Assembly (NCBI GenBank): GCA_046719185.1
Contig: JBDNDK010000110.1
Location: 1 to 8,016 of the forward strand
Reading direction: 5' to 3'
Origin: JBDNDK01 sp046719185
Lineage (GTDB): Bacteria > Armatimonadota > UBA5829
Length of the DNA: 8,016 bases
The notes beneath the pieces were generated by a model. The model was not told the DNA's origin, did not search any database, and was given only the letters and a program-made list of their open reading frames with translations. Within the stretch, counting starts at the first letter, position 1. Each line of letters opens with the position of its first letter. A program made the position numbers and the translations under genes. This document shows, piece by piece, positions 1 to 5,434 of this stretch.

Positions 1-246
1 CGATCTCTTTACTGATGTAATATTTCTAACGATAACTTCTCTATCTAGTGGAAAAGCATCTTGTGATGCAAGCTTTATTGCATGCACCAAAATTGGAATT
101 TTTATTAGACTTGCAGCAGAGAATGTCATTTCAGAATCATAGTCGAAATCAATACCGCCAGTGATATTTCTTACAGAAATAGCTGCTTTACCACCGCATC
201 TTTTCTCAATTCTCTTTATGTTTTCCAGCAATTCATCTTTAGTCAT
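1..246 (-). CDS. Class A beta-lactamase-like serine hydrolase, N-terminal part (runs off window)
   Basis: The minus-strand frame is open from the ATG at 246 to the window edge (82 codons), so the C-terminal part is missing. The translation starts MTKDELLENIKRIEKRCGG and continues through AAISVRNITGG to FSAASLIKIPIL at residues 42-53. Ser46-Leu-Ile-Lys49 fits the SxxK active-site motif of the beta-lactamase/transpeptidase fold, and the AASLIK-PIL context is typical of the class A (Beta-lactamase2) family. The later SDN and KTG motifs would lie outside the window. There is no signal peptide: the N terminus is a charged helix, so a cytoplasmic location is inferred unless a start further upstream is used. 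The ribosome-binding site is weak. A TATAAT on the minus strand at 279-274 could be its -10 box, without a good -35. Real penicillin hydrolysis cannot be claimed; many family members are general serine hydrolases. Confidence 0.75.
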   Translation of the reverse strand, partial: MTKDELLENIKRIEKRCGGKAAISVRNITGGIDFDYDSEMTFSAASLIKIPILVHAIKLASQDAFPLDREVIVRNITSVKRS

Positions 247-342
247 AAGAGTAAAGTATCACAAAACAAAGTAATTATACAAGGATTATGTGCCTTATAA
301 TTATAAAATATTAATAATACTTTTTTAGGAGTGAATATACAA

Positions 343-547
343 ATGTTCAAAATCAAATTAATAAACTTCATAATATTGGCTTTATTGTTATCAATTTCAA
401 ATGTTTCTTATGCAAAATCTGGTATTTACTCTATACTTTAAACCATCTCCATATCAAAGCATAACAGATAAATCATCAGAAAAAGCCTATAAAATTATAA
501 ATAACAATTTGATAAGATATATAGAAAAGTCAGAAAATACAAAATAA
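343..547 (+). pseudogene. Collapsed paralogue of the downstream secreted beta-helix gene: signal peptide joined out of frame to the C-terminal tail
   Basis: An ATG at 343 follows a good ribosome-binding site (AGGAG, 327-331). It opens a 32-codon frame with a clear signal peptide, MFKIKLINFIILALLLSI then SNVSYA|KSG, ending at TAA 439-441. From 437 the +1 frame encodes FKPSPYQSI, then KIINNNL, and stops at 545-547. This matches the last 37 codons of the gene at 637-1896 (FAPSPYESI, KIINNNL): I count 21 identities in 36 aligned residues. At DNA level 442-471 matches 1788-1817 at 28 of 30 bases. Both genes have the predicted signal-peptidase site after residue 24, followed by [QK]-[ST]-G. About 1.1 kb of the middle, relative to the intact copy, is missing at the join near 436. 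The best reading is a tandem paralogue that lost its beta-helix by internal deletion. A short frameshifted product is possible but not supported. Confidence 0.8.
442..471 (+). repeat. Direct repeat, copy 1 (paralogue tail)
   Basis: These 30 bases match 1788-1817 with two mismatches. Both copies encode PSPY[QE]SI[TI]D in the C-terminal tail of the secreted beta-helix family. The repeat is a remnant of gene duplication, not a mobile-element end. Confidence 0.8.
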
Positions 548-575
548 AAATAGTTTTTTGAGCATTATTAGTATA

Positions 576-603
576 TTGCTTGAATTTTACATTGTCATAT
601 TAT
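576..603 (+). promoter_or_regulatory. Possible sigma70-type promoter of the beta-helix gene
   Basis: TTGCTT (576-581) and TATTAT (598-603) are separated by 16 bp and lie about 30 bp upstream of the ribosome-binding site at 620-626. An overlapping alternative is TTGAAT (580-585) with TATAAA (601-606) at 15 bp. Such matches are easy to find in AT-rich DNA, so this is only plausible. Confidence 0.35.
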
Positions 604-636
604 AAATAGCAAAAATTTTGGAGGTGCATAACAATT

Positions 637-1896
637 ATGCAAAATACAACTGTAATTTCTATCTTGGCTGCAATTATACTTATCATTGCTTCATGCAGTG
701 TTTTTGCTCAAACAGGAGTTTTTGTAGTTACTAAATTTGGTGCTATGGCAGACGGTATTACAGATGATACTGATGCTTTTTTAAAAGCCATAGAAGCTGC
801 ATCAAAATATGAAAAAGGTGCAAAAATTATAGTGCCTGCTGGGAAATATAGACTCACAAAACCGCTCACTCTTGAAGCAGTTCTCTTAACTGGTCTTGAT
901 ACTGGAGCATGGCCATCTGATATTGCAAGTATGCCTACTATAAATGTTGATCACACAGAAAAGCCATGCATAATTGCTAAAAATGGAGCATCAATTAATG
1001 GCCTCAACTTTGATTATGCTTTTAGACAAAAAAATTCCAATATACATGCTCCAACAATCCAGCTTTCTGGAATAGGTGTTTCCATAACTAATGTGAGAAT
1101 GCAATCACCTTATGAGGGAATTGTTGCAGACGGCACTTCAAATGTTGGAAGACTTAATATAGAAAATGTTTTTATAGTAAGTGCACAAAAAACAGGTGTT
1201 TTTGTAACAGGCACTTGGGATATTCCTACTATCAGAAATGTTGAAGTTTGGAATATATGTGAGTATTCACAAAGAAACTCAACAGGTTTTAAATTTGGTT
1301 ACAATGATGAAATGAGACTAACTGACTGTTTTGCATTTGCCTGCAAAATAGGTTATCACTTTATAGGTTATGAACAAGAACCTGGAAAGATTGGTGGCAG
1401 TTGGGGTGGAATGACAGGTTGTTCTGCAGACTTCTGTGGACAAGGAGTTGTGATTGAAAAAGCTGTAAATCTTAGGATAGTAGGTGGAAGTTTCTGGGCA
1501 CATGGGAATGCGATTAGAGTTGCAGGAGAAGGTAGAGTTACCATTTCAGGCTCAGACTTAAAAGGCAATGGAGCACCTGCATTGGTTGTTGATGATTGCA
1601 CAAGTTTAACAGTCACAGGTTGTGGATTAGGAAAAGCTGGAGAAAGCTGGGCACATATTCCTAATGCAAGAATAAATAATAAAAGTGGAACAGTTCTTTT
1701 GAATGCTTGCACTTTTGATCAAAACAGTATTGGTGTTGAAATTGGTGAAGATGCAGATAATTTCTCAATAGCAAATAATGTATTTGCACCATCTCCATAT
1801 GAAAGCATAATAGATAATTCTGCTAATACAGCAAACAAAATTATCAATAATAATTTAATGAAAAAAATAGAACAAACAAAAGAAGACACTAAATAA
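637..1896 (+). CDS. Secreted right-handed beta-helix protein, pectate-lyase superfamily
   Basis: The 419-residue protein starts at an ATG 10 bases after GGAGGTG (620-626). Residues 1-24 form a signal peptide with a hydrophobic core (ISILAAIILIIAS) and a likely signal-peptidase I site VFA|QTG; the n-region has no Lys or Arg. IASC at 17-20 also fits a lipobox loosely, but the paralogue at 343 has the same SPase I site and no Cys, which favours release rather than lipidation. From about residue 30, KFGAMADGITDDTDAF followed by IIVPAGKYRL is the N-terminal signature of Pectate_lyase_3-type beta-helix proteins. The rest (residues ~60-395) is Gly/Asn/Val-rich and shows short repeated strands such as LRIVGGSFWAHGNAIRV. 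I see no glycoside hydrolase family 28 catalytic motifs, so substrate and even enzymatic activity are unknown; polysaccharide binding or cleavage outside the cytoplasm is inferred. The tail FAPSPYESI to KIINNNL is shared with the relic upstream. It converges on the Rrf2 gene with a 22-bp gap. Confidence 0.85.
   Translation: MQNTTVISILAAIILIIASCSVFAQTGVFVVTKFGAMADGITDDTDAFLKAIEAASKYEKGAKIIVPAGKYRLTKPLTLEAVLLTGLDTGAWPSDIASMPTINVDHTEKPCIIAKNGASINGLNFDYAFRQKNSNIHAPTIQLSGIGVSITNVRMQSPYEGIVADGTSNVGRLNIENVFIVSAQKTGVFVTGTWDIPTIRNVEVWNICEYSQRNSTGFKFGYNDEMRLTDCFAFACKIGYHFIGYEQEPGKIGGSWGGMTGCSADFCGQGVVIEKAVNLRIVGGSFWAHGNAIRVAGEGRVTISGSDLKGNGAPALVVDDCTSLTVTGCGLGKAGESWAHIPNARINNKSGTVLLNACTFDQNSIGVEIGEDADNFSIANNVFAPSPYESIIDNSANTANKIINNNLMKKIEQTKEDTK
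1788..1817 (+). repeat. Direct repeat, copy 2 (tail of intact beta-helix gene)
   Basis: Partner of 442-471, 28 of 30 bases identical, lying in the last 40 codons of the intact gene. It could support recombination with the upstream relic, deleting about 1.35 kb. Confidence 0.8.
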
Positions 1897-1918
1897 TAAT
1901 TATAAAGATCTTGCTTGG

Positions 1919-2362
1919 TTAGATATAATACATTTGGGATTGATTACCTTCCATAGATTGTTGAATCTTCACTAGCTGGGCAAGATTTTTTTTCTCAAAC
2001 ACACTATACAATGCATTATTAGCTTCTTCAAAAATAATTTTTAGTGCACATTGAGTTGCATCTATACAACAATTTGGTACATCAGCACAATCTGCAATAT
2101 CAATAGGTCCTTCCAAAGCTTCCACAATTTCAACAAGTGATATTTCATCAGGCTGTTTGGATAATACATATCCACCTTTTGCACCCCTTGTTGCATTCAC
2201 TAATCCTGCTTTCCTTAATGCAAGCATTAGTTGTTCAAGATAGGTTGCAGGTAGATTTTGCTTCTCTGCAATTTCTTTTGTCATAATAGGTTCATCACTT
2301 TTATGCATACCTAATACCATCATTGCCCTTAGTCCATATCTTGATCTAGTGGAAAGCTTCAT
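1919..2362 (-). CDS. Rrf2-family transcriptional regulator, IscR-like
   Basis: The protein is 147 residues from the ATG at 2362. That start is chosen over an in-frame GTG at 2377 because GGAGGA (2372-2367) sits 4 bases before the ATG and inside the longer frame, and because MKLSTRSRYGLRAM is the usual Rrf2 N terminus. A winged helix spans residues 1-~65, with recognition segment YLEQL (41-45) and wing RGAKGGYVL (59-67). Cysteines follow at 92, 98, 99 and 105. Cys92 and Cys98 fall exactly where E. coli IscR has two of its [2Fe-2S] ligands; the third is shifted by one (105 versus 104), and the IscR His107 equivalent appears to be Leu or Lys. It may therefore bind an Fe-S cluster in altered form or sense thiols as CymR-type members do. 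It diverges from the sulfhydrylase-mnmA block, and a candidate operator lies on its own promoter, suggesting autorepression and control of that block. Confidence 0.92.
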   Translation of the reverse strand: MKLSTRSRYGLRAMMVLGMHKSDEPIMTKEIAEKQNLPATYLEQLMLALRKAGLVNATRGAKGGYVLSKQPDEISLVEIVEALEGPIDIADCADVPNCCIDATQCALKIIFEEANNALYSVFEKKNLAQLVKIQQSMEGNQSQMYYI

Positions 2363-2366
2363 TATT

Positions 2367-2372
2367 TCCTCC
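2367..2372 (-). promoter_or_regulatory. Ribosome-binding site deciding the Rrf2 start
   Basis: The minus strand reads GGAGGA, then AATA, then ATG at 2362. Placing the start at the upstream in-frame GTG (2377) would put this strong Shine-Dalgarno sequence inside the coding region and add five non-conserved residues. Confidence 0.8.
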
Positions 2373-2386
2373 AACACATCTAAAAG

Positions 2387-2414
2387 TCATCCGATTGATT
2401 TACTCAACTATTAT
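2387..2414 (-). promoter_or_regulatory. Candidate Rrf2 operator on the regulator's own promoter
   Basis: Read on the minus strand from 2414, the element is ATAATAGTTG, nine bases, ATCGGA. It has the same order and spacing as the plus-strand element at 2483-2508, with 18 of 26 bases identical without gaps. The part from 2411 to 2387 fits the E. coli IscR type-1 consensus (ATASYYGACT, RWWWY, AGTCRRSTAT, recalled from the literature) at 20 of 25 positions, counting degenerate letters. It overlaps the -10 box and the predicted transcription start, a position expected for a repressor. Binding is inferred. Confidence 0.55.
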
Positions 2415-2437
2415 ACCACAGGAAAAATAGAATCTAA
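2410..2437 (-). promoter_or_regulatory. Promoter of the Rrf2 gene
   Basis: On the minus strand a perfect TATAAT (2415-2410) lies 16 bp after a poor -35 candidate TTAGAT (2437-2432). Transcription would start near 2403, leaving a leader of about 40 bases with the GGAGGA at its end. The weak -35 is compatible with a modest, autoregulated promoter. Confidence 0.55.
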
Positions 2438-2458
2438 CCCTATATTTTTTTATTGATA

Positions 2459-2487
2459 TTGACATAAATATAGATTTGTCGGATAAT
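2459..2487 (+). promoter_or_regulatory. Strong promoter of the sulfhydrylase-mnmA block
   Basis: TTGACA (2459-2464) is a perfect -35, followed after exactly 17 bp by GATAAT (2482-2487). The start would be near 2494, giving a leader of about 110 bases. The operator-like element 2483-2508 covers the -10 box and the start point, so repression by blocking RNA polymerase is likely. Confidence 0.7.
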
Positions 2488-2508
2488 AGTTGCTAAATAT
2501 TATCGGAA
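2483..2508 (+). promoter_or_regulatory. Candidate Rrf2 operator on the sulfhydrylase promoter
   Basis: ATAATAGTTG, nine bases, ATCGGA; twin of the minus-strand element at 2414-2389. It also contains an inverted repeat, GATAATA (2482-2488) and TATTATC (2498-2504). Its fit to the IscR type-1 consensus is weaker (16 of 25). The centres of the two elements are 94 bp apart, close to nine helical turns, so one protein could contact both on the same DNA face. Confidence 0.5.
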
Positions 2509-2603
2509 TAGTAGGGAAATATTTGTATTTCGGTTTAATACCAATAAAATGTAGGTATTTTCTAATTGTTGAGAAAAAATATTAAATAAATGGAGATAAA
2601 AAA

Positions 2604-3911
2604 GTGGAAAAAAAGCAAAATGTTGAAACAATAGCACTTCATAGCGGTCAACAGCCAGATCCAGCAACAAATTCAAGAGCTGTACCTATTTATCAAACCA
2701 CATCTTATGTGTTTAACTCTGTTGAACATGCAGCTAATTTGTTTGGTTTGAAAGAGTTTGGAAATATTTATACAAGATTGATGAACCCTACCACTGATGT
2801 TCTGGAAAAAAGACTTGCAGAGCTAAATGGAGGCACTGGTGCATTAGCTTTGGCATCTGGTCAATCTGCAATTACTCTTGCTGTTCTTAATATCACAAGA
2901 TCAGGTCAAAATATAGTTTCTACAAGCTATCTTTATGGAGGCACATACAATCTTTTTCATTACACAATGGAAAGAATGGGCATAGAAGTTAGATTTGTAG
3001 ATTCATCAGATCCTGCTAATTTTGAAAAAGCAATTGATGAAAACACTAGACTTTTATATACAGAATCTATTGGAAATCCAAAAAATAATGTTGATGATTT
3101 CTCTAAAATAGCAGATATTGCACATAAAAATGGTATTCCTTTTGTTGTGGATAATACAGTAAGCCCACCACCAATATTTAATCCTATTGAACATGGTGCT
3201 GATATTGTTGTTTATTCACTCACAAAGTTTATTGGAGGACATGGCACAAGTATTGGTGGAGCTGTAGTTGATTCTGGAAATTTCAACTGGAACAATGGAA
3301 AGTTTCCTGAGATAGTAGAACCAGATCCATCTTATCATGGTGTTAGCTATTGGGCTGCATTTGGAAACCATGATGAAGCTGTTGTGCCCGGCATTGCTTA
3401 TATAATAAAAATGAGAGTTCAACTATTAAGAGATATGGGACCTGCATTGTCTCCATTCAACTCTTTCTTATTTTTACAAGGTATTGAAACACTTCCATTA
3501 AGAGTTAGAGAACATTCAAAAAATGCTTTAATTGTGGCTGAGTGGCTTGAGAAACACCCTGCAGTCTCTTGGGTAAACTATCCGGGTCTTGCCAGCCATC
3601 CTGATAATGCTAGAGCAAAACACTACCTAAAAGAAGGTTTTGGAGCTATAATAGGATTTGGAATAAAGGGAGGTAAAGAAGCTGGTATTAAACTTATTAA
3701 CTCAGTAAAGCTTCTTTCTCACCTTGCAAACATTGGAGATGCAAAGAGTCTTATTATTCACCCTGCGTCAACAACTCACCAGCAACTAACACCTGAAGAG
3801 CAGATTTCAACTGGTGTTACTGATGATTTTGTAAGACTTTCAGTTGGCTTGGAGAATGTAAATGATATTATTGCAGATCTTGATCAAGCATTATCTGCAA
3901 GTCAAAAATAA
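2604..3911 (+). CDS. metY: O-acetylhomoserine sulfhydrylase (O-acetylhomoserine aminocarboxypropyltransferase), PLP-dependent
   Basis: This 435-residue enzyme of the Cys/Met-metabolism PLP family has the usual length for MetY. It is predicted to convert O-acetylhomoserine plus sulfide to homocysteine and acetate in the cytoplasm. It starts at GTG 2604, eight bases after GGAG (2592-2595); the N terminus ETIALHSGQQPDP then AVPIYQTTSYVF is typical. The phosphate-binding tyrosine and arginine are Tyr56 and Arg58 (NIYTRLMNPT), with SGQSA at 85-89. Asp183 (VVDNT) faces the PLP ring nitrogen, and Lys208 in SLTKFIGGHGT is the Schiff-base lysine. The C-terminal part has IIKMRVQLLRDMG, FLFLQGIETLPLR and SLIIHPASTTH, characteristic of the sulfhydrylase branch rather than cystathionine lyases. 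Cysteine or methanethiol side activities cannot be excluded. It is followed after 3 bp by mnmA and diverges from the Rrf2 regulator, whose candidate operator covers its promoter. Confidence 0.93.
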   Translation: MEKKQNVETIALHSGQQPDPATNSRAVPIYQTTSYVFNSVEHAANLFGLKEFGNIYTRLMNPTTDVLEKRLAELNGGTGALALASGQSAITLAVLNITRSGQNIVSTSYLYGGTYNLFHYTMERMGIEVRFVDSSDPANFEKAIDENTRLLYTESIGNPKNNVDDFSKIADIAHKNGIPFVVDNTVSPPPIFNPIEHGADIVVYSLTKFIGGHGTSIGGAVVDSGNFNWNNGKFPEIVEPDPSYHGVSYWAAFGNHDEAVVPGIAYIIKMRVQLLRDMGPALSPFNSFLFLQGIETLPLRVREHSKNALIVAEWLEKHPAVSWVNYPGLASHPDNARAKHYLKEGFGAIIGFGIKGGKEAGIKLINSVKLLSHLANIGDAKSLIIHPASTTHQQLTPEEQISTGVTDDFVRLSVGLENVNDIIADLDQALSASQK

Positions 3912-3914
3912 ATT

Positions 3915-5009
3915 ATGAAATTGAGTGAACCTACTTTCCTGTCGTGGAAGCCAAACCCAGACCCGGATAGGAATATTGCTGTAATGATGAGTGGCGGAGT
4001 TGACAGTTCTGTTGCTGCTCTGCTGTTAAAACAACAAGGATGGAATGTAGTGGGAATTACTATGAAAATTCCCACTGCATCTTGTGATATAAAAAGATCA
4101 TGCTGTGGAATAGAAGCAGCTTATGTTTGTAAAGATTTAGAAATTCCTCACTATTATTTAGAAGTTACCAATGAGTTTAATACTTATGTTATTGAACCTT
4201 TTAGACAATGGTATTTGGAAGGGAAAACTCCAAGCCCTTGTGTTGATTGCAATACTGAACTCAAATTTAAACATGCTTGGAATGCTATAAAAGAAAATTT
4301 ATCAATAAATCATCTTGCAACAGGTCATTATGCCCAAATATTAAATATTGATAATGATTATTTTCTAGCAAGAGGTGTTGATAAATCAAAAGATCAAAGC
4401 TACTTTTTGTATGGTATAGAAAAAGAGAAGCTTCCATTTCTGCATTTTCCCTTAGGTGGATTTACAAAATCTGAAATAAGAGAAATTGCATATAAGTCCA
4501 AAATGCCTGTTGCAAAAAGAACAGAGAGTATGGAGCTATGTTTTTCTGGTGAGAAAGACTATAGACTAGTATTAGGTGAGGATTCTGAAAAACCGGGCGA
4601 TTTTCTAGATGTAGATGGAAATGTGATAGGGATGCATAAAGGCATTGCACACTACACTATAGGGCAAAGAAAGGGCATAGGAATAGCTGCAAGAGTGCCT
4701 TATTTTGTGATAAGTATATCTAAAGAAAATAACACTGTAACTGTTGGAAAAAAAGAGCATTTATATCATAAAAGGATTAATGCTGAGTGTGTTAATATTC
4801 TTATTCCTAGTTTACTTGAGCCAAATACTACTCTTTATGGAAAAATTAGATCACAAGGTAATCCATTAGAGTGTAAAGTTATATCTTCTTTTGATGATAA
4901 AATATCTGTTGAATTTATTGAGCCTCAATTTGCTCCTACAAATGGTCAGAGATTAGTTTTATATGACGGCAAGGAAAGAGTTGTTGCTGGTGGAGTTATA
5001 ACAAACTAA
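3915..5009 (+). CDS. mnmA: tRNA-specific 2-thiouridylase MnmA
   Basis: The 364-residue protein adenylates and thiolates U34 of tRNA-Lys, -Glu and -Gln, using persulfide sulfur normally delivered from a cysteine desulfurase. The PP-loop SGGVDSS is at residues 26-32, about 13 residues later than in E. coli, so there is a short N-terminal extension (MKLSEPTFLSWKPNPD). Other landmarks are SCCGIEAAYVCKDL (62-75), TPSPCVDCNTELKFKH (105-120), ATGHYA (135-140), KDQSYFLY (159-166), MELCFSGEKDYR (206-217) and YTIGQRKGIGI (247-257). Cys112 aligns with the first catalytic cysteine (E. coli Cys102) and Cys209 with the second (Cys199). Cys109 adds a CxxC at the first site, as in many non-enterobacterial forms. 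The start is 3 bp after the metY stop with little Shine-Dalgarno sequence, so translational coupling is likely. Its stop overlaps the end of the convergent pseudogene. Confidence 0.95.
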   Translation: MKLSEPTFLSWKPNPDPDRNIAVMMSGGVDSSVAALLLKQQGWNVVGITMKIPTASCDIKRSCCGIEAAYVCKDLEIPHYYLEVTNEFNTYVIEPFRQWYLEGKTPSPCVDCNTELKFKHAWNAIKENLSINHLATGHYAQILNIDNDYFLARGVDKSKDQSYFLYGIEKEKLPFLHFPLGGFTKSEIREIAYKSKMPVAKRTESMELCFSGEKDYRLVLGEDSEKPGDFLDVDGNVIGMHKGIAHYTIGQRKGIGIAARVPYFVISISKENNTVTVGKKEHLYHKRINAECVNILIPSLLEPNTTLYGKIRSQGNPLECKVISSFDDKISVEFIEPQFAPTNGQRLVLYDGKERVVAGGVITN

Positions 5010-5409
5010 TTATTTATTTCAAATGGACTTTTATACCCTATTGGTCTTCCATTTTCATCTAAGATCATTTTGAAGAATTATATTGTATTTCCACATTACC
5101 TATGTGCTAAACAAGCCATATAAAGCTTCCATCTTCAAGCTGGAGTAGTTTTATGTCTAAACCAAGAGAGTGTTGAAGTAAAAGTCTCTTTTGATTCAAA
5201 TTCTATTCCTAATAAACTATGAAGAATTGTTATTGGAGGATTAAATGGTTTAAATATAAAATGGGCATTTTCACTAGTAACTTTACATTTTCCATTACCA
5301 AGCTGTTCAATATTTTGCATTTCTATGAAAAATTCATCAACAGAGCATAATGAAGAATTTGATATTAAAGAAAATGCTAAAATTGTTGTTATATAATGAG
5401 TTTAATCAT
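5006..5409 (-). pseudogene. Decayed gene for a small secreted protein of unknown family (~133 codons, four lesions)
   Basis: The space between mnmA and recF is not empty. Starting at ATG 5409 the minus strand reads MIKLII, then hits a stop. Dropping one TA from TATATA (5388-5393) gives MIKLIITTILAFSL, a signal-peptide-like start, and the frame runs on through VDEFFIEMQNIEQLG, FIFKPFNPP and STLSWFRHK. A one-base shift in an A4 run (about 5152-5155) continues it as LLQLEDGSFIWLV, then TAG, then HIGNVEIQYNSSK. Another one-base shift in an A4 run (about 5068-5071) gives MILDENGRPIGY and KSPFEINN, ending at TAG 5008-5006. The lesions are thus +2, +1, a nonsense codon and -1, and the base count closes exactly (404 bases for 133 codons plus stop). 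I do not recognise the family. It lies 25 bp after recF on the same strand and overlaps the mnmA stop by 4 bases. Sequencing error is possible for the repeat-run indels, less so for the TAG. Confidence 0.72.
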
Positions 5410-5434
5410 AGATAATAATTTCTTTAATCAATAT

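Noticed and set aside
1318..1712. Minus-strand open frames (61 and 114 codons) inside the beta-helix gene
   Set aside because: They lie wholly inside a well-supported plus-strand gene, have no ribosome-binding site or recognisable domain, and are compositional shadows.
637..1896. Calling the beta-helix protein a polygalacturonase, pectate lyase or phage tailspike
   Set aside because: The fold signature is present, but I found no GH28 catalytic motifs and no phage neighbours. Substrate cannot be named.
1964..1993. Intrinsic terminator for the beta-helix gene (AATCTT/AAGATT stem followed by T8)
   Set aside because: The stem has 6 bp with one G-C pair and a 12-base loop, and the T-run is explained by lysine codons of the opposing Rrf2 gene. 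Too weak to call.
2494..2603. Riboswitch (SAM-type) in the sulfhydrylase leader
   Set aside because: Only two short, partly overlapping hairpins are visible (AATACC/GGTATT at 2537-2559 and TTTTCT/AGAAAA at 2558-2577). The leader is too AT-rich and short to show a SAM riboswitch core, and no terminator stem follows.
2590..2634. A 14-codon out-of-frame ORF (ATG at 2590) overlapping the sulfhydrylase start, as a possible leader peptide
   Set aside because: There is no ribosome-binding site before 2590, the GGAG at 2592-2595 lies inside it and serves the GTG at 2604, and the peptide has no Cys or Met run suggesting attenuation.
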